Source: Lithospermum erythrorhizon
Lineage: Eukaryota; Streptophyta; Magnoliopsida; Boraginales; Boraginaceae
Direction of reading: 5' to 3'
Assembly: GCA_019722365.1 (NCBI GenBank)
Contig: JADFUC010000765.1
Span: 434,001-498,000 of the forward strand
Length of the DNA: 64,000 nt
The notes beneath the pieces are model-generated. The model did not search any database and was not told where the DNA came from. It saw nothing but the letters and a program-made list of their open reading frames with translations. Within the stretch, counting starts at the first letter, position 1; every line of letters starts with the position of its first letter. The position numbers and the translations under genes were made by a program. Below, piece after piece: positions 36,001 to 49,379 of the stretch.

Positions 36001-38153
36001 TGTTAGCATAGGGGTGGGTAAGACTTCATACTATCAAAATCCCACTACGGTGTTTAGGCAGGAGATTCTTCCAAAATATAGTGGCATATTGATGTTGACT
36101 TGCTAGTCAGTCACTCAATCCACATATTGGAGTGTCCTTTTTTTATTGCCCAATTACGAGTGAACCTATTTCTCACCCTCTTATACAGTTCACATATCTG
36201 CTTGCTTACCAAACATTGACTTAATCTATACAAGGGAAACATAAAATTAGTCATAATCCAATATGTACTACTTGCATCCTTTTTACTTTATTATTCCTTT
36301 TATGGAACATTTGTTGGTCAATTTATCAATGAAAATGAACAAGCAGTGTCATGTCACTTAACTAGTGAGGTGTGGAGAAAAGACGAGTCAATTTTATATG
36401 GAAAAGACTCATCTTTGTTTCTCTGTCTTGTCCCACATTTGTATTCTTGTCTGCCAACTACTTCTCTATAGTACACTTTAGCAGAAAACCTGTATCACAA
36501 ATAGCATGTAAAATTCTTCCAAGATTTTTTGTGTACTACAATTTGATTCAATTACAGACCATTTGAATCTCTTAGTACCACCTGCACTCTTTACAGTCTT
36601 CAATATTATACACAATGTGACAGTCAAATAAGAATATTCTTGAGTTTTTGACCTCGATACATTAATATTCCCCAATGACTTCAAAGAGGTTACTGCCTAA
36701 GTGACGTAAGAAGATCGTATAGTATGCATCCTTACCCTTGAGGTTTGGACCTCGATGATCTATCATAATTTATTATTCTATTCTCAGCTACGGAACACGC
36801 AAATGTTTGTTCGCCTTAGTGATTTAGCATGTACTTATTACTAATATTTGATTAATTTGCAGATTAAAGATATTGCACTGAAACTATCTGGTTCAAACAA
36901 GGGTAGTAAGACAAGTACTCCTAGTAGCTTCAGGAGAGGATCTCATCGGGCATACCCCGACTTCGATACAGTATCAGATGGAGTTCCATTTCCTGGTAGG
37001 TCAGGCTCTACTCCAAGATGGGATTTTACCAACTCTAGTCACCCAGCATCCCGATTTGATGGAGGTTTTGCAGGCGATAGGACGCCCGCAAAACCATCTA
37101 TTACCGCAGCTGAAGTGGTGCTAGATGAGGATGAAGCAAAGGACTGGACAGCACAGGTTGAACATGGCATACAGATTACCTTTGAATCTCTTCCTCAAGG
37201 GGGGAATGATCTTAAGCGAATCCGCTTCAGGTACTACTATCACAATATTAGCCGCCTCTTTGCAATTTAATGATACATTTTTTAGTTTGATCATTTGCAA
37301 TTCTGGTTCTCCCTCCAGTTTTGACCCCTTGAATTTCTCTCTTACTGATTTTGTTTGGATTTTATTATTGAAGCCGAGATATATATGATAAATGGGAAGC
37401 TCAGAGATGGTGGGGGGAGAATTTTGACAGAATCATGGAACTATACAATGTCCAGAGATTCAACAGCCAAGCTCTTGATACTCCTGCAAGATCTGATAAT
37501 GGGGTAATCAAAGAAATCTTGTTCTATCAATGTTTGCCATTGTTATTTATAACCTTGGCTACTATGCAGGTTCCTTTCAATTAGTAATGCCAGCCTTAAT
37601 TTTAGTGAACTATTTGAACTCATTGTTGCAGAGAGATTCTTCTTATTCAACGCTTGGATCAGTTACCAGAGACTATGGAAGGAGCTTTTACAGACCTTCT
37701 GGAGCTCAAGGCTATTTGCCTCCTGATCTTCAAGAAAACGACGGTGGTAGACACTTTAATGCCGGATCAAGTGCTTATGGCCTTGGTAGAGTGAAGGCGG
37801 AGATGTCATCTATGGATGCGTCAAGAACTACAACCTCATCGCAAGACGAGGCTTCAATCTCCATGAGCAATGCCAGTGAAATGGAATCGGAATGGATAGA
37901 GGAAGATGAGCCAGGGGTATACATTACTATTAGACAATTAGCCGATGGCACGAGAGAGCTAAGGCGCGTCCGGTTCAGGTAAATGAAGTCTCAATCAATA
38001 ACACAAACCATTATATCAGATTGTTGGATCGACATTTATCTAACTGCTATCCATTTTCTTTGTGTTCCATGCAGCCGCGAAAAGTATGGGGAAGATCATG
38101 CAAAGCTTTGGTGGGAAACGAACAGGGACAGAATACAAGCACAGTACCTTTAA
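33025..38153 (+). CDS. BREVIS RADIX-like protein with two BRX domains
   Basis: Complete 338-residue member of the plant BRX family (Arabidopsis BRX 344), plasma-membrane-associated regulators of auxin flux, root growth and phloem or stomatal polarity. Exons: 33025-33117, 36863-37230, 37374-37503, 37632-37978, 38075-38153; phases join without stops. The N-terminus MLTCITCSKQKDDE has the Cys-rich start linked to palmitoylation in the family. KEAAKSLTVQIKDIALKLSG and GSTPRWDFTNSSHPA are family blocks. BRX domain 1: about residues 125-184 (DWTAQVEHGIQITFESLPQG to WWGENFDRIMELYNVQRF). BRX domain 2: about 283-338 (EWIEEDEPGVYITIRQLADG to AKLWWETNRDRIQAQYL). The SNASEMESEW linker motif is intact. 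The first intron is long (3.7 kb). The gene converges on the PMT gene. Which BRX/BRXL paralogue it is cannot be settled here. Confidence 0.95.
33118..36862 (+). other. First intron of the BRX-like gene (3.7 kb)
   Basis: Donor gtgcag/gttcta and acceptor atttgcag/attaaa are clear. The content is AT-rich, with scattered actccgta-type MITE fragments (for example at 35400) and no coding sequence that I can support. A minus-strand frame at 33667-33888 has no family resemblance. Confidence 0.6.
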
Positions 38154-39226
38154 TTGACTTGTTTCTTGCTAAATTAATGTAAGACAATCAGCAACTCTTA
38201 CAAGTTGGAAGTGGAAACTTTTTGAATTCTTTTAAGTTATTACAAGGTGAATTTACAGTCAGTAATGAGAGTGGGTTGGATATATAGATGTGTTTGCTTC
38301 AAATCGCTTGATTTTATAGAGGCATAATTTTTTTTGTTCATGCTGGTTGTATTGATAGCTACCATGTCAATTCTAATCCAAGTTTAGTAGGCATTTCACT
38401 GTCTTTGTTCTTTTATAAGTCAAATGTTCTTACCCTCTTTTCCTTTGCTTGCATGAGAAACAGGCAATTGAAACTTCAGTTAAGTTATATGGATAATATT
38501 TAAGAATCTTGCCATTGTCACTATATGACCTTCAATTCTCAGTAGTAGTTAGAAGTTAGAACTCAACTTGTGTCATTTTCATCCATTCAAATGACTGCTT
38601 TTGGCTTGAACATGATTATTGGTTTTAGTAAAGTATATTAAAATATCATAATGAGTAGTTAATTGAACAAACAGTCCCTGAAATTTGACAAAAGTCGAAA
38701 CTTAGTCTCTAGAATTTGTATTGGTGCAAACTTAATAGTGTGACATAGAGTTTATATAAAAAATTATGTATGTCACACTATTAGATACTCCATTTTTTTG
38801 ATATAAACTCTATGTTAATTTATTGAATTTTTATTTCAAAAGTGGGTGACTATATATCGAAAAATCTCCTACTATATTGGAATGAAGAGATTGGTATACA
38901 ATTATGATTTTCTAATTACCCCATTCCAAATTATGGGGAAGTATAAAAAAGGTTTATGATTTTTACACTCCATACATTCTGATTATGACACTCCACTCAT
39001 TTGTTATCCTTCATTAATTTTTTACACTAAAAGTGGAGCGTCATTATCACATACTAAAGTGTAAAAAACATTGATCATAAAAAATTATCAAAATATAGTA
39101 ACAGACCCTTCAACTAAATGCTTGATCTCATATTCTTGAGATTATTTCTTCAATGGAAAAATATAGCTATATCCTTTCTCCATTGGACTTTCAACAACAA
39201 AATTTAATGGGTCATCTTGAACTCCC
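38154..39226. other. Convergent spacer between BRX-like and PMT genes, with small hairpins
   Basis: Holds both 3' UTRs. A perfect 15-bp inverted repeat occurs at 38733-38747 and 38769-38783 (taatagtgtgacata). A second, imperfect one (atgacactccact with agtggagcgtcat) occurs around 38986-39044. Both look like MITE fragments. No gene is seen. Confidence 0.5.
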
Positions 39227-42200
39227 TTAGTTCTTAGCAAACCATAGTTTCTTTTGGCAAATCAATATCTTCTCTTTACCTGAGCTAGACTCTGCGTCTT
39301 CTTTGTGGCAGTTCCACCTGACTCCCTTTGCTAAGGTTGCAACAGCATCTATGTAGTAGTCAGCTTCTCGGATTATGGCATACCCATTAGGCCTCAGGAT
39401 ACGATCCATCTCTAGAATAACATACTTCATCTCACATCTGCCCAATGATACACACACTAAGTAAAAAAATAGTTTAAATGATACCTGTCGTCGGTCGAAA
39501 GTTAGAGAATCCAATGTAAGGATTTCGGATTGTCTGTTACAATATATGTGATACTATCTGTTACACTTGCTTTAGATCCATGTTTTTAAATTTTAAATTA
39601 GTTTATGAGCAATGCAGGACACTTGCATTATCTATAGCAATCGATCCTCAGTGAGACGGCCAGCTTGAGGCTCGGCTCGAGCGAGCAACTTGGTTAAGCT
39701 CGGATCATGCAGATCTCTAATCCTCACTTTCTTAATTATAGTAATTTGGAATCATATAGACAAAGAAGATAAAGTGAAACAACCAGATGCAGTGACTATA
39801 CCTGTGACTTTCAGAACTGAATAGCCCATCTAGATGAAGCAAGTCGTATGTTCGAGGGTATGTTGAAAATGCTTCACACCTGAAAACAATTTCCATACAT
39901 TAAATTAATGAAAATCTCTTAATAGAGCGAATGTGAAAATGATTTAGAAGAAACTCATGATTACCAGTCATGGTAGGTTCCGATGAGACCCCTATCAAAT
40001 ACTACAGGAAGTGTATTGGGGGCGCTGGAGGAAACCACATTCATGACCCATAGAGGATCATCAACTAGAGTAGTAGCGAAACCACCAAACTTCGTGTTCA
40101 TGTCCATAACATTTCTAACCTCAGGGGTGCCAATGGCTGGGAGCAATTTCTTGTAATGCTTAATGCGTTTTGTCCATTCATTGGTGTCAGTGATGACTAC
40201 ACCTTCACTACCTCGACGAATTTGAATAACACGCTCTGGAGCAGTATTCAATCTTTCTGGCCATTTAGGAAGTGTATCAAGAGCCAACTTCTTTAAGTTT
40301 GGGTTTGGAGTTACAATACATGATCTGATCGGAGTGTACCATGCTGAGTCTGGTTCAGTGCCATCATCACACTTTGGAGGGTAGACATCTGGGGTATCAA
40401 GCTTCTTGTAGCAGTCATTGTTGGAAGTTTTCTGCCACACAGCTATGTCATCTTTCATGTTGTATAACTTGAAGCACATGGATGTTAATAGTTTCTCCAG
40501 TTTCTCGAAATTTGCCTTCTGCTCCTCAATAGTAGTGTCCCAACCTCTCCAGCGATGTTGATAATTAACAGGTGGACCAGAAAGCACCCAGAAACCTCCA
40601 GGACGTACTATACGATGAATCTCAAGTAGGTAGATTCCGCCTGAAAGTCACAAAGGATTGAATGATTGGTACAAGAATGCATGAAATGAATGAAATATGG
40701 ATTGTAAAACGAAAATGGTCCTTTGAGACCTTGTTGTCCTTCATAGACAAAACATATATGGTTTGAGAATTTGAGATATCGAAACAAGTATATGATTCAG
40801 TGTTAATTTTTATGGGGAAACCTGATCTAATTCAAGATATGCATAACTTTCTTTTATAATACTACCTCCTTCCCATAAAGATTGTCATGTTTGAATGCAT
40901 TTAAAATATGAATATACTTTCTCTTATATTAATTAGCATTGTTCTCTAGTTGTAATAGTTAGCAAAGAGTCTCGGATTTGTAACACTCTCATAAATTGTA
41001 ATACTTTTGTATTTGAAATAATATCATCGCTAAGTACCAAAAAAAAAAAATGAATCTTCACAATCTTTCATAGATACATGGAGTAATTTATATTACCAAA
41101 TCATGAAATTTCTCAAAGTTAGAAATGTAGGAGTTAGAAAACGGTAATAGATAAAATTTTATGTTGACAATACATACCAAATTCAGTCCATGGAATAAGG
41201 CAGCGGGAGCAATGAGCTAAATCAAATGAGTTTGAAGGGAAAGGGAGGCGTTGCGTTGAGATGATCCCTAATATAGCAGGAATACCACGTTCAAGAGCAA
41301 ACTGAACTTGAGCCTCGTGGTTGTCTCGTGGGGCAAGAGAGATTGTTAGAATTCCACGATCTAGTAGATCACCTCCCCAACTAGCAACCTAGACACATCA
41401 ATCAGACAAGGGAAATTAAATTTTCAATATGAATCTATACTTAGAGAGGATCAATTTAATTTTTTCATGTTCCTTGGAATCAAAACTCTTGGATATAATG
41501 TAATAAATCAACATGGTTCATTGCAGCATACGCATCTTATCTATTAGTATAACATTGCAACTATCTAGGAAGACTCACCCCACATCCGGTGTCTATGGCT
41601 GTTCGGATAGTCCCATCTTTCATTCCTGGAATAAGATCTACCATCAGGTCAACATATTTACTGACCCCATCAGGAAACATAGTGCCACCACCAGGAAAAT
41701 GGAACTTCTCCCCTTGTTTCACCAACCAATGTTGATTAGACTTTTGTTTATTTATCCAGTCATAAGGAACATTCCTGCACCCAAATTCAATCAACAACTT
41801 ATTTTATGAATCCATATTTTATGAATCCACAACTTAGTTTAGGATATGAGAAACTAGTCATATATAAGTATAAATATATACTATAAGACCATAACATGAT
41901 CCATTGCCTCTAAATAGACTCTCGCTTAAGCAGGGTAGGGGGGGCGGATGTATACAAATATTTCAAAATTACCTGTACCAACACTCATTTTTGCTTTGAG
42001 GCCATCTAATTGGAACCTTATAACCATCTGGAGGAGGAACCAAGCATTCTTTCCTTTCATGTACAGGAGGGCAATGGCGCTCGAAGAATGAAAGTCGGAG
42101 TTTACTATATTTCTTCCACCTCTGTTAGAAGTAAAAATCTATCACTCATTAGATATCTAATTAAACAGTAGAGGCATAGATACCATTACATCAGCACTAT

Positions 42201-42618
42201 ATGAATCCATTTTTTGGTATTTTGGTTAGTCTCTGAATCTAGATTTCATTGAGTCGACGAATAGGATGGGTTGATTAACACTTCACAAATCACAATTAGA
42301 TGAAAAATGACCAAAAAAAAAAAGCATTTGCTCCACTGTGCATACCTTCGGGTCGGTGCAAGGTGTGTAATCTTGAAATTCAGTGCCACATTCAGGGAAT
42401 GATATAGATGCAACCTTCAAAGGTCCACCATCCATGGGCTTGGAATATTCACTATCTCTAGTAGTGACTTCTAAATTTTCATAGCTCTCCTTCTCCGAGC
42501 AAAATATTTGACCAAGATAGAATGAAACCCCACACAATACAAAAACTATTAGCACCATGGGCACTGTTCTAGAATTCTTATTCGAATTATATGCATGTTT
42601 GCCATCTTTTCCCTTCAT
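39227..42618 (-). CDS. PMT21: Putative S-adenosylmethionine methyltransferase PMT21/ERD3 type (DUF248)
   Basis: Complete 597-residue member of the plant PMT family (QUA2/TSD2 relatives; PMT21 about 600 residues): type II Golgi proteins thought to methylate pectin or other wall polysaccharides. Exons in coding order: 42618-42346, 42121-41973, 41774-41579, 41388-41178, 40640-39965, 39879-39802, 39437-39227; all phases join. The N-terminus is short and basic ([17 protein letters not shown]), then a signal anchor at about 18-38 ([19 protein letters not shown]). The lumenal part has [18 protein letters not shown], then the SAM site near residues 200-214 ([15 protein letters not shown]). [20 protein letters not shown] and [16 protein letters not shown] follow. 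The second half has [15 protein letters not shown] and a final [12 protein letters not shown]21/ERD3 is preferred over close paralogues because of the EDR2-PAM68 neighbourhood. Confidence 0.94.
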
Positions 42619-43446
42619 AACTATCCAATTGATGAAGAGTAGCTGAAGCATTGAGATAACAAATAGTTATTGCTAAAGAAGTCCAAGATTGCAATGAATC
42701 AATAGTCTTCATTTGGTGAAATTACAATGAATCAATAGTCTTCATATTGTCATGATTAATTAGTACATGAATAACAGACTAATAAGCAAATTAGTATATG
42801 AATAAAAGCCTAATAAGCAATTTTCCTCTTTAACTTTTCCACCAAAAATACACTATTCCAGCTCTAACAGTCAAAATTGCAACTTCATTTCAGAAAAACA
42901 CTAATTTGATCTAATATTGATAGATCAATATCCTCTTATATTTTCACATGTTAGAGGGTCCAAATGTTTAAATGACATTAGGAATTCTTTACTCAGGGCC
43001 CTCTTGAACACTAACTCAAAAGGGTGAGACAGATAATGAAATCAAACATATCATTCCTTAATTAACTAAATTAAAGAAAAAGTCTTTAGATGAACAAGGA
43101 TAAACGCTTCCTTATTACCACATAAGGAAAAATAAAAGCAGTCCATTAATCAAGCAGTTTGGTCCTCATCAAACCAACACAAATTCTCCCAATAAATGAT
43201 ATGGGATCTAAAGAGAAAAAGTAATAAAGAATTACAATAACAATATAAAAGTACTATTTATTATGCTAAAATGCTAATTATTTTCAAACAATTTTTTTTG
43301 GTTAAAACGATAACTGGAAAAACAGAGGGTAACTTTTGTAGGATTCAAGAAACTGAAATGATAAAAGTCATAAAACACTCATCTATCCATGCATGTAGCC
43401 ATCATGTACAACAAGTTGAGGCAATGCATTACATGAACCATTTTGG

Positions 43447-43486
<40 letters not shown>

Positions 43487-43900
43487 TTTGTAAAAACAAT
43501 TCTTGTATAACCCACTATGATTACAAACAATTAATAAATTTAATTGCATGCATTACGCAATCAATCAATGTCCACGATTGGATCTTTAATCAATAAATGG
43601 AGCATATATAGATGCTCAAAACGAAGAAAGATGCAATGAAATTTTGTACAACATAAACAACCGAGAGAGATCTAGCTTACCTTATCCATACACATGCAAT
43701 AAAAGTGACAATTGACAAAAACAACATAGTACCTTCTCAAACGTGTATCTATATCAATGTAAACAATGAACCTCTATATGTTTTCTACTTCCCCTGATAA
43801 TTCCCTTATCCAATTGCTAATAACAGAGAAAAATCTCATGTGTTCCTGTGGCTAATATATACGGAGTATATAATCAAAGATTGAATGGATTTGGATAGCA
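42619..43900 (-). promoter_or_regulatory. PMT upstream region with an (AT)n microsatellite
   Basis: 5' UTR and promoter side of the PMT gene; leader boundaries cannot be set. An uninterrupted AT dinucleotide run of about 34 bp followed by a T run lies at about 43447-43490 and would be polymorphic. No coding sequence is supported. Confidence 0.45.
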
Positions 43901-46900
43901 AGAAAGAGTGTGTGTGTATGAGATGACCTGCACATATTACGAGGGTTATTTGTACTATCTCAATGTGTCATGTTGTGTACTTTGTTGTTTTAGTTTTAAT
44001 TTTGTGTCTTTACATTTGTTCTCACCCAACAAGTGTCCTCCTTTCTTGGGATTGGTAATTTCCTTAACCTTAGTATATTTTTGGGTATCATTTATCTCCA
44101 CTTATCTATCGTGACGTGAGAATCTTTATCGCTCTTGCTCTCAATTTGGCCAGACTTCATTTTAACTCCCTTGAATTTCTCAAAGCGACTCAGAGCTCAT
44201 GGCCTTCATCGATACACAAACCGCATCTACCGTAGTCATCGCAAATGTAATTTAAGAGTTATAACCTCCTCAAGTAGATGTGTTCATCGCCCACATATCA
44301 CAGATGCATCCCCAAATAAATCACTTCGCCTTTCATTTAAGCCGCTGAAAGTTAAGTATTTTGGTCATTTTGCCCAAGTGCAAAGCATCTACACTTATCG
44401 TATGATTCATAATCGAAACCTTTCAAGTATTCCACCGATGGAGTTTCGATTCGGTTCTCGCATCGTGACTAGTTCGCAATGCTTATAGTATGTTTCCGTT
44501 TAAGTCGTTGCGCTTATTCCGCTTTTAAGCTTTATGTTTATATGCACTCATTAATCATGTCTAAAACGTGATGTAATTCACATTTCAAGTGAGGCGGTAC
44601 CAAATACTAATTCATTCTAAAGGATCCTAAATCGCGATCTATCAAAATTTAAACCATCATTATTCAAAATGCAATGGGAATAATATCTCCCCGCAAATCG
44701 TTATTACGGGCAGAAATTTGAGGATAAGTTCAAAAACAAATTGGGCACTTAAACTAATGATCCTTACCGCAGTGGCCGCAACCTCGCCTTCCATTTCCCA
44801 CACGTTGCATCCATTTCCCTCTTTCGAAGTCTTCTACTTCGACTCGAGTTCCTCGGTGATATTACGACAAATACGAGAACCACAACCGTGTCTAGCACCC
44901 ACGAAGAGAATTAGAAGTTGTACAAACTTCAATAACACACACCTTTTAGGCTTCGCTTATTAAACCATTTTTCCTATCTCGATTGAATTTCCTACGTGCC
45001 GCTTCCAATCTCGAGTTTGGTAATAGTGGCAGATGTCATCTCATAGAGACACCTCGCCTCTTCTTCCTCAAGCCTTGCGACGCCACCGCTAGAGGCAACG
45101 CATAAAGAGAAGTCGAAGACTCCTCTATTCATATCCAAAACTCACAGTACCAGCAATGGTTATTTGTTTAGCGAATCTCGCTTGGTGGCTCGATCGGTCT
45201 GCACTGCTATAGCCTTTGATATACTTAGAGCATTATCGACTAAAGTGTATCTCATGGGCGATAAAGAACTCTAACTTGGAGGCTTATCTGATCCCGGGGC
45301 GATCTCGCACCGCTTGGGCCGATCCACACCTGCTGCCGCAATCGAATCGGCCAGATTTCGCCCGCACACGAGGGGCACGAAAGTTTCGTATTTCATATTC
45401 TGCACGCCATTCGATTCACTCAAGAGCTTCGATAAATGTCATATACGTGACACTTCCATCATGCTGCAGCCCGAACTGCTCCATCCGAGTAAAGATAAGA
45501 CACTTTCAAGGCTTGTAGTCCCTTCTTATGCAACTCATATTTCTTTCCAGCGCATACATCGCTGTCCCCATTCACAAACCCAATTTACCTCTCAAAAATC
45601 AAGCATAGTAACATTTTCACAAAAATTGTCCAACTTCTTCAACAACCAACAATCCCTATTCAGAGAAAACGCAACTTCACTCCATTTTATTATCGCCAAA
45701 CGTAGATAATTTCGTCCATTATTGAGGAATCCACTCAGAGTAATTAGTCCTTAATATATAAACCCTTTCGATTCTTGTTGACGTTGACTCGAGCATTGGC
45801 AAGTGAGCATATGAACATGTCAATTATTATTATTATTTTTTTTAACAAGGAGGTTTTTAATCCTCCTTGGGTAGTACGACAATAGCATGCAAACCGCCGC
45901 AGCCAGGTAAACCGACATCCTAAGTCTGCCGACATGCTCATTCAACCTTGATCCCAAGGTCTCACCTTCAATTCCTCCGAATTACTAGATCATCCCTTGA
46001 ACAAACGACATATTTTTTTCACAAGTACTAAATAATTGCGACTTTATACAAGTACTACTAATTCAACTATGACTTTGCCTGAAGGTTGACATTCGCTTTT
46101 AGTCAACCCCGTCAAGGTTGGCATTCGTGGGAATGGTACCAGCGTAGCCTTTAATTGGTGGGCTTCTAAAAGGGTCTAACGGTTGTTCACAAATTTGATG
46201 TTGTTTATACTCCCTTCGCTCCTAAAAAGACGTCTACTTTCGGATTGATTTTATAATAGCTTGAATTTCAATCGTGAGCATTGCTTTTGTGTTTTATAAT
46301 ATTTTATTAAAAAAATACATATCAAATTCTTTCCATTATTATATATTTTTCTATCAAATATTATACAATACAAAACAAAAAATATTTATGTACAAGTTTA
46401 GCTATTTAAAAGTTAAAAATCAAGCGATAATCTTTAAAACAAGTATGAGTAATCAATTGATAACTTGATACTTCAAGGCCAGGGTTGCCACGGCGAAAAG
46501 GCGGAGCGGCGGAACGTATTCGTTGTTTCACGGGCGGGTTCCTCTCCATTCCTTATTTAATGGATATTTTCTATTTATGAATTTTTAAACTAGTTGCTAT
46601 TTTGACTAATTGTAAGATGTAAAAATATAGGGAAAAATAGGTTTATGAGATAAATTTTAACTTGTCTTAAAATGCGTGGAAAGTAAATCTCCTAACAAAA
46701 GGGCTTGCGGAGTATAATTTTATGTTAAATGTTAAGTTTTTAAAAATTACAAATATTCATGTTTCCAAAAATGATTTATTTTATAACCGTTTGGACTACG
46801 AAGTCTCAGATACCTTTAGTTTTAGATGTGACTTAAACATTTATTTACTATTCCAATACGCGCTGGCCGTTGTTTTATTCCATGTATATGTTAGAAAGCG

Positions 46901-47810
46901 TGCTCTTTATGTGTGTTGATAGTCATATCAAGTAAGGCGCATCATTGAGGACTTGAAGAAGCTTAAAGAAAAGAATGATGTTGAAGACGAGTCGATCATT
47001 CACCGGTCATGAAAGGACCAAGAAGTAATGAAAAAGAGATAACAAAAAAAATCAAGACGGTTGGTATCGAGCCTGAAAGAAACCCCGAACTTAGGTAAAA
47101 GTCATGGCTCAACCTCTACTTTGCTTTTCTTTTGATTTGATTGAAGCATTCAAATGAGGTGTATTTTTGTCATGTAAATATTACCAAAATATTTATATCT
47201 TAAATGATATTTGTCAAAAATAAGAAATTCTCAAGTTTGATCTCATATTCCAAAATCGCCATGTGTGTCCGAGTCAAAGAACGGATATTCTTTGTCAGAT
47301 CTTCTTTCAAGATTGACCACTCTTTGCTTCCAAAGTTAGTGTGTCTCCTTGTGTTCTTTTTTGGTTTTGGCCATAACTCATTGACTTGAAAGTTAAGCGG
47401 CGTGTACATCTTCTTTGCTTTTGGTTATTCTGCATCTTCTTCATCTTCTACCCAGCTTTTGTGTATGACGCTGAAGGTGATCTCATGGGGTTCTCTCTTT
47501 GTTGGCACCTATGGTCAGTTCCATGTCATGGGCTCGTGATCAAATGTCAAGGTCTTGGGAAGTATGCCTTGCAGGAATACCAGGTCCCACTATACTCCTT
47601 GTATGCACTTGCTCGACGGCCGAACACTGAAAGTGTACCAGTGCCGAGGCCCTTCACCGCTTGATGAAGTCCGTGACCTGGCTTCTTCTGGCTGTTTGGT
47701 AAGTTGGAAAATATATGTATAAATTAATTTAAACTTAACCAAACATATATACAAGATTTATTAGGTAAAGCAACCATAACTAAATAAAAAATGAAATTTG
47801 TTTTGTTGCA
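43901..47810. other. Repeat-like intergenic DNA, not classified
   Basis: From about 44,130 to 45,720 the base composition is richer in G+C than the flanks, and CG-containing words are frequent, as in old transposon bodies. Several frames of 80-131 codons are open but none shows a family motif that I know. From 46.9 to 47.7 kb there are further short frames, including a lysine/glutamate-rich piece at about 46,930-47,030 and a 92-codon frame at 47,386-47,664, also without recognisable homology. I would treat the whole as transposon debris until searched. Confidence 0.4.
45770..45990 (-). mobile_element. Possible SINE or LINE 3' end
   Basis: On the minus strand, a GC-richer segment (gggatcaaggttgaatgagc, then gtcggtttacctggctgcgg) ends in an 11-bp hairpin (aaggaggattaaaaacctcctt) and an A-rich tail with repeated AAT units. 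An internal B-box-like sequence and a simple-repeat tail fit a retroposon, but the family and ends are uncertain. Confidence 0.3.
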
Positions 47811-49060
47811 GATTCCGCAATGAAGCCTATCAACAATCTTTCCCCGCAAGCCTGCGTAATTCAACAATCTTTCCTGCCTATGTTACTCAGATAACTTTAA
47901 AGGGGGTGAATAAGGTTTATGTTACATTATTAACTTTATCGAAGGTTTTAATTTTAATAATGGAATGAAATAAAGTCAATGAATAAAGATTAATGTGATA
48001 AATCTACTACCCAAGCTCGAATGATTAGTCAATACCTAACAATCAAACAATAATAATAAGAATACTTGAAAGTAAAGAGTAAAGAGAGAAAGAAAATACA
48101 CACGATTTTAACGAGCTTCGTGTTCCCTATCGCCGATCAAGGCCGGGCTTTCCAACCTCGGATTTTGGCAAAAATAACTAGCTCTCAAGAAATGCTGAAA
48201 TACAATAATGTGCTAAACTCTTCAAGACTATTATCAAACACCTAGCCTCCAACTAAGTGACCAAGTTACCGCTAAGGATTTCAACTCCTAATCAACCTAG
48301 ATTAGAAACTCCAAGAACACCCTCTTAGGATTTCACTTTACTACTAACTTAGAATAGCAAACCCAATGCTTCACCACAAGGATTTCACTCAAACACAATA
48401 AAAGAATCGAGATATTACAATTTTTCGCATTAACCAGGAAACTCTACAAAGATAATGAAGAATTAATGTAGAGTTATGACTTTTGCCTCTCTTTTGATTT
48501 CAAGGAATTAATTGTTCTAAATTAGGTCGAAAGTTAATTATCAAAAGTTTTTTGTTTTAAAAGGAAGAGGCTTTATATATAGTGCACAAAATTTTAAGCC
48601 AAAACTCGCCTGATTTTGACCCATCGGTACTGGGGTCTCGATGAGCCCTCGATGGGTTAAGTGCAACGTCAAGTAAGCTAGCTCAGATAGACCCTATCGA
48701 GAGGTCGTGGTCTCTCGATCATCGACCCTATCGGCACTGTGGGGTCTCAAGAGGTCTCGACGTGACCGTGAACCTCTCGCCACGGGGTCTCTCGATGGTT
48801 CGAAGGTTCTCTTCCAAAATAAAGATCGTTTCAAGCCAATTCTCAAAACGAAATGACACACAGTCATTTGTACGAGACTTAACCATGAATCAATCTATAC
48901 TTAGGATTAGAAACTACGGACTATCGATTTTAAAACACAATAAGATTAAATCGCAAAAGTCATTACTCACATATTTAAAACGACAATATACTAGAGTGTA
49001 GAGTTTCCTTACAAACGCCTATGAACAATAAAGAACACGAGCCTTTGAAAGGTTTGCATT
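47811..49060. mobile_element. Possible LTR fragment
   Basis: This stretch has no coding frame. A GC-richer part at 48,590-48,800 has repeated tctcgatg and cctatcg words, of the kind common in LTR or untranslated retrotransposon sequence. I could not find paired LTRs or clear TG...CA ends, so this is a weak call. Confidence 0.3.
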
Positions 49061-49379
49061 TGTTAGACTCATCCATGAAAGCCCAACATCCCGATCAACT
49101 TTTTTAAGCGCTTGAACTTATTAAAGAATAAACCTGAATACACGTTCACTTGAAAACGGGATTAGTTCGTTTAAACAATTTGTTATCTTCAAAAACAGGT
49201 TTGAATCGAATACCATTATTCAACGCCTCTAGACTAACAATTCAATTTCTTCAACATCTAAATTAGAAAAGTCAAGGTTCACATCTGAGGGTTGAATCCT
49301 ACACTATGCTCATAGGAACATGAATCTTAATTGATTTGATAAAATCAAAGCAAGAAATTTCATTCCCATTGAACTACCT

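Noticed and set aside
41513..41809. Plus-strand frame of 98 codons
   Set aside because: It overlaps PMT exon 3, which is clearly coding on the minus strand.
47386..47664. 92-codon frame with a hydrophobic start
   Set aside because: No family resemblance and located in repeat-like DNA; not enough to call a gene.
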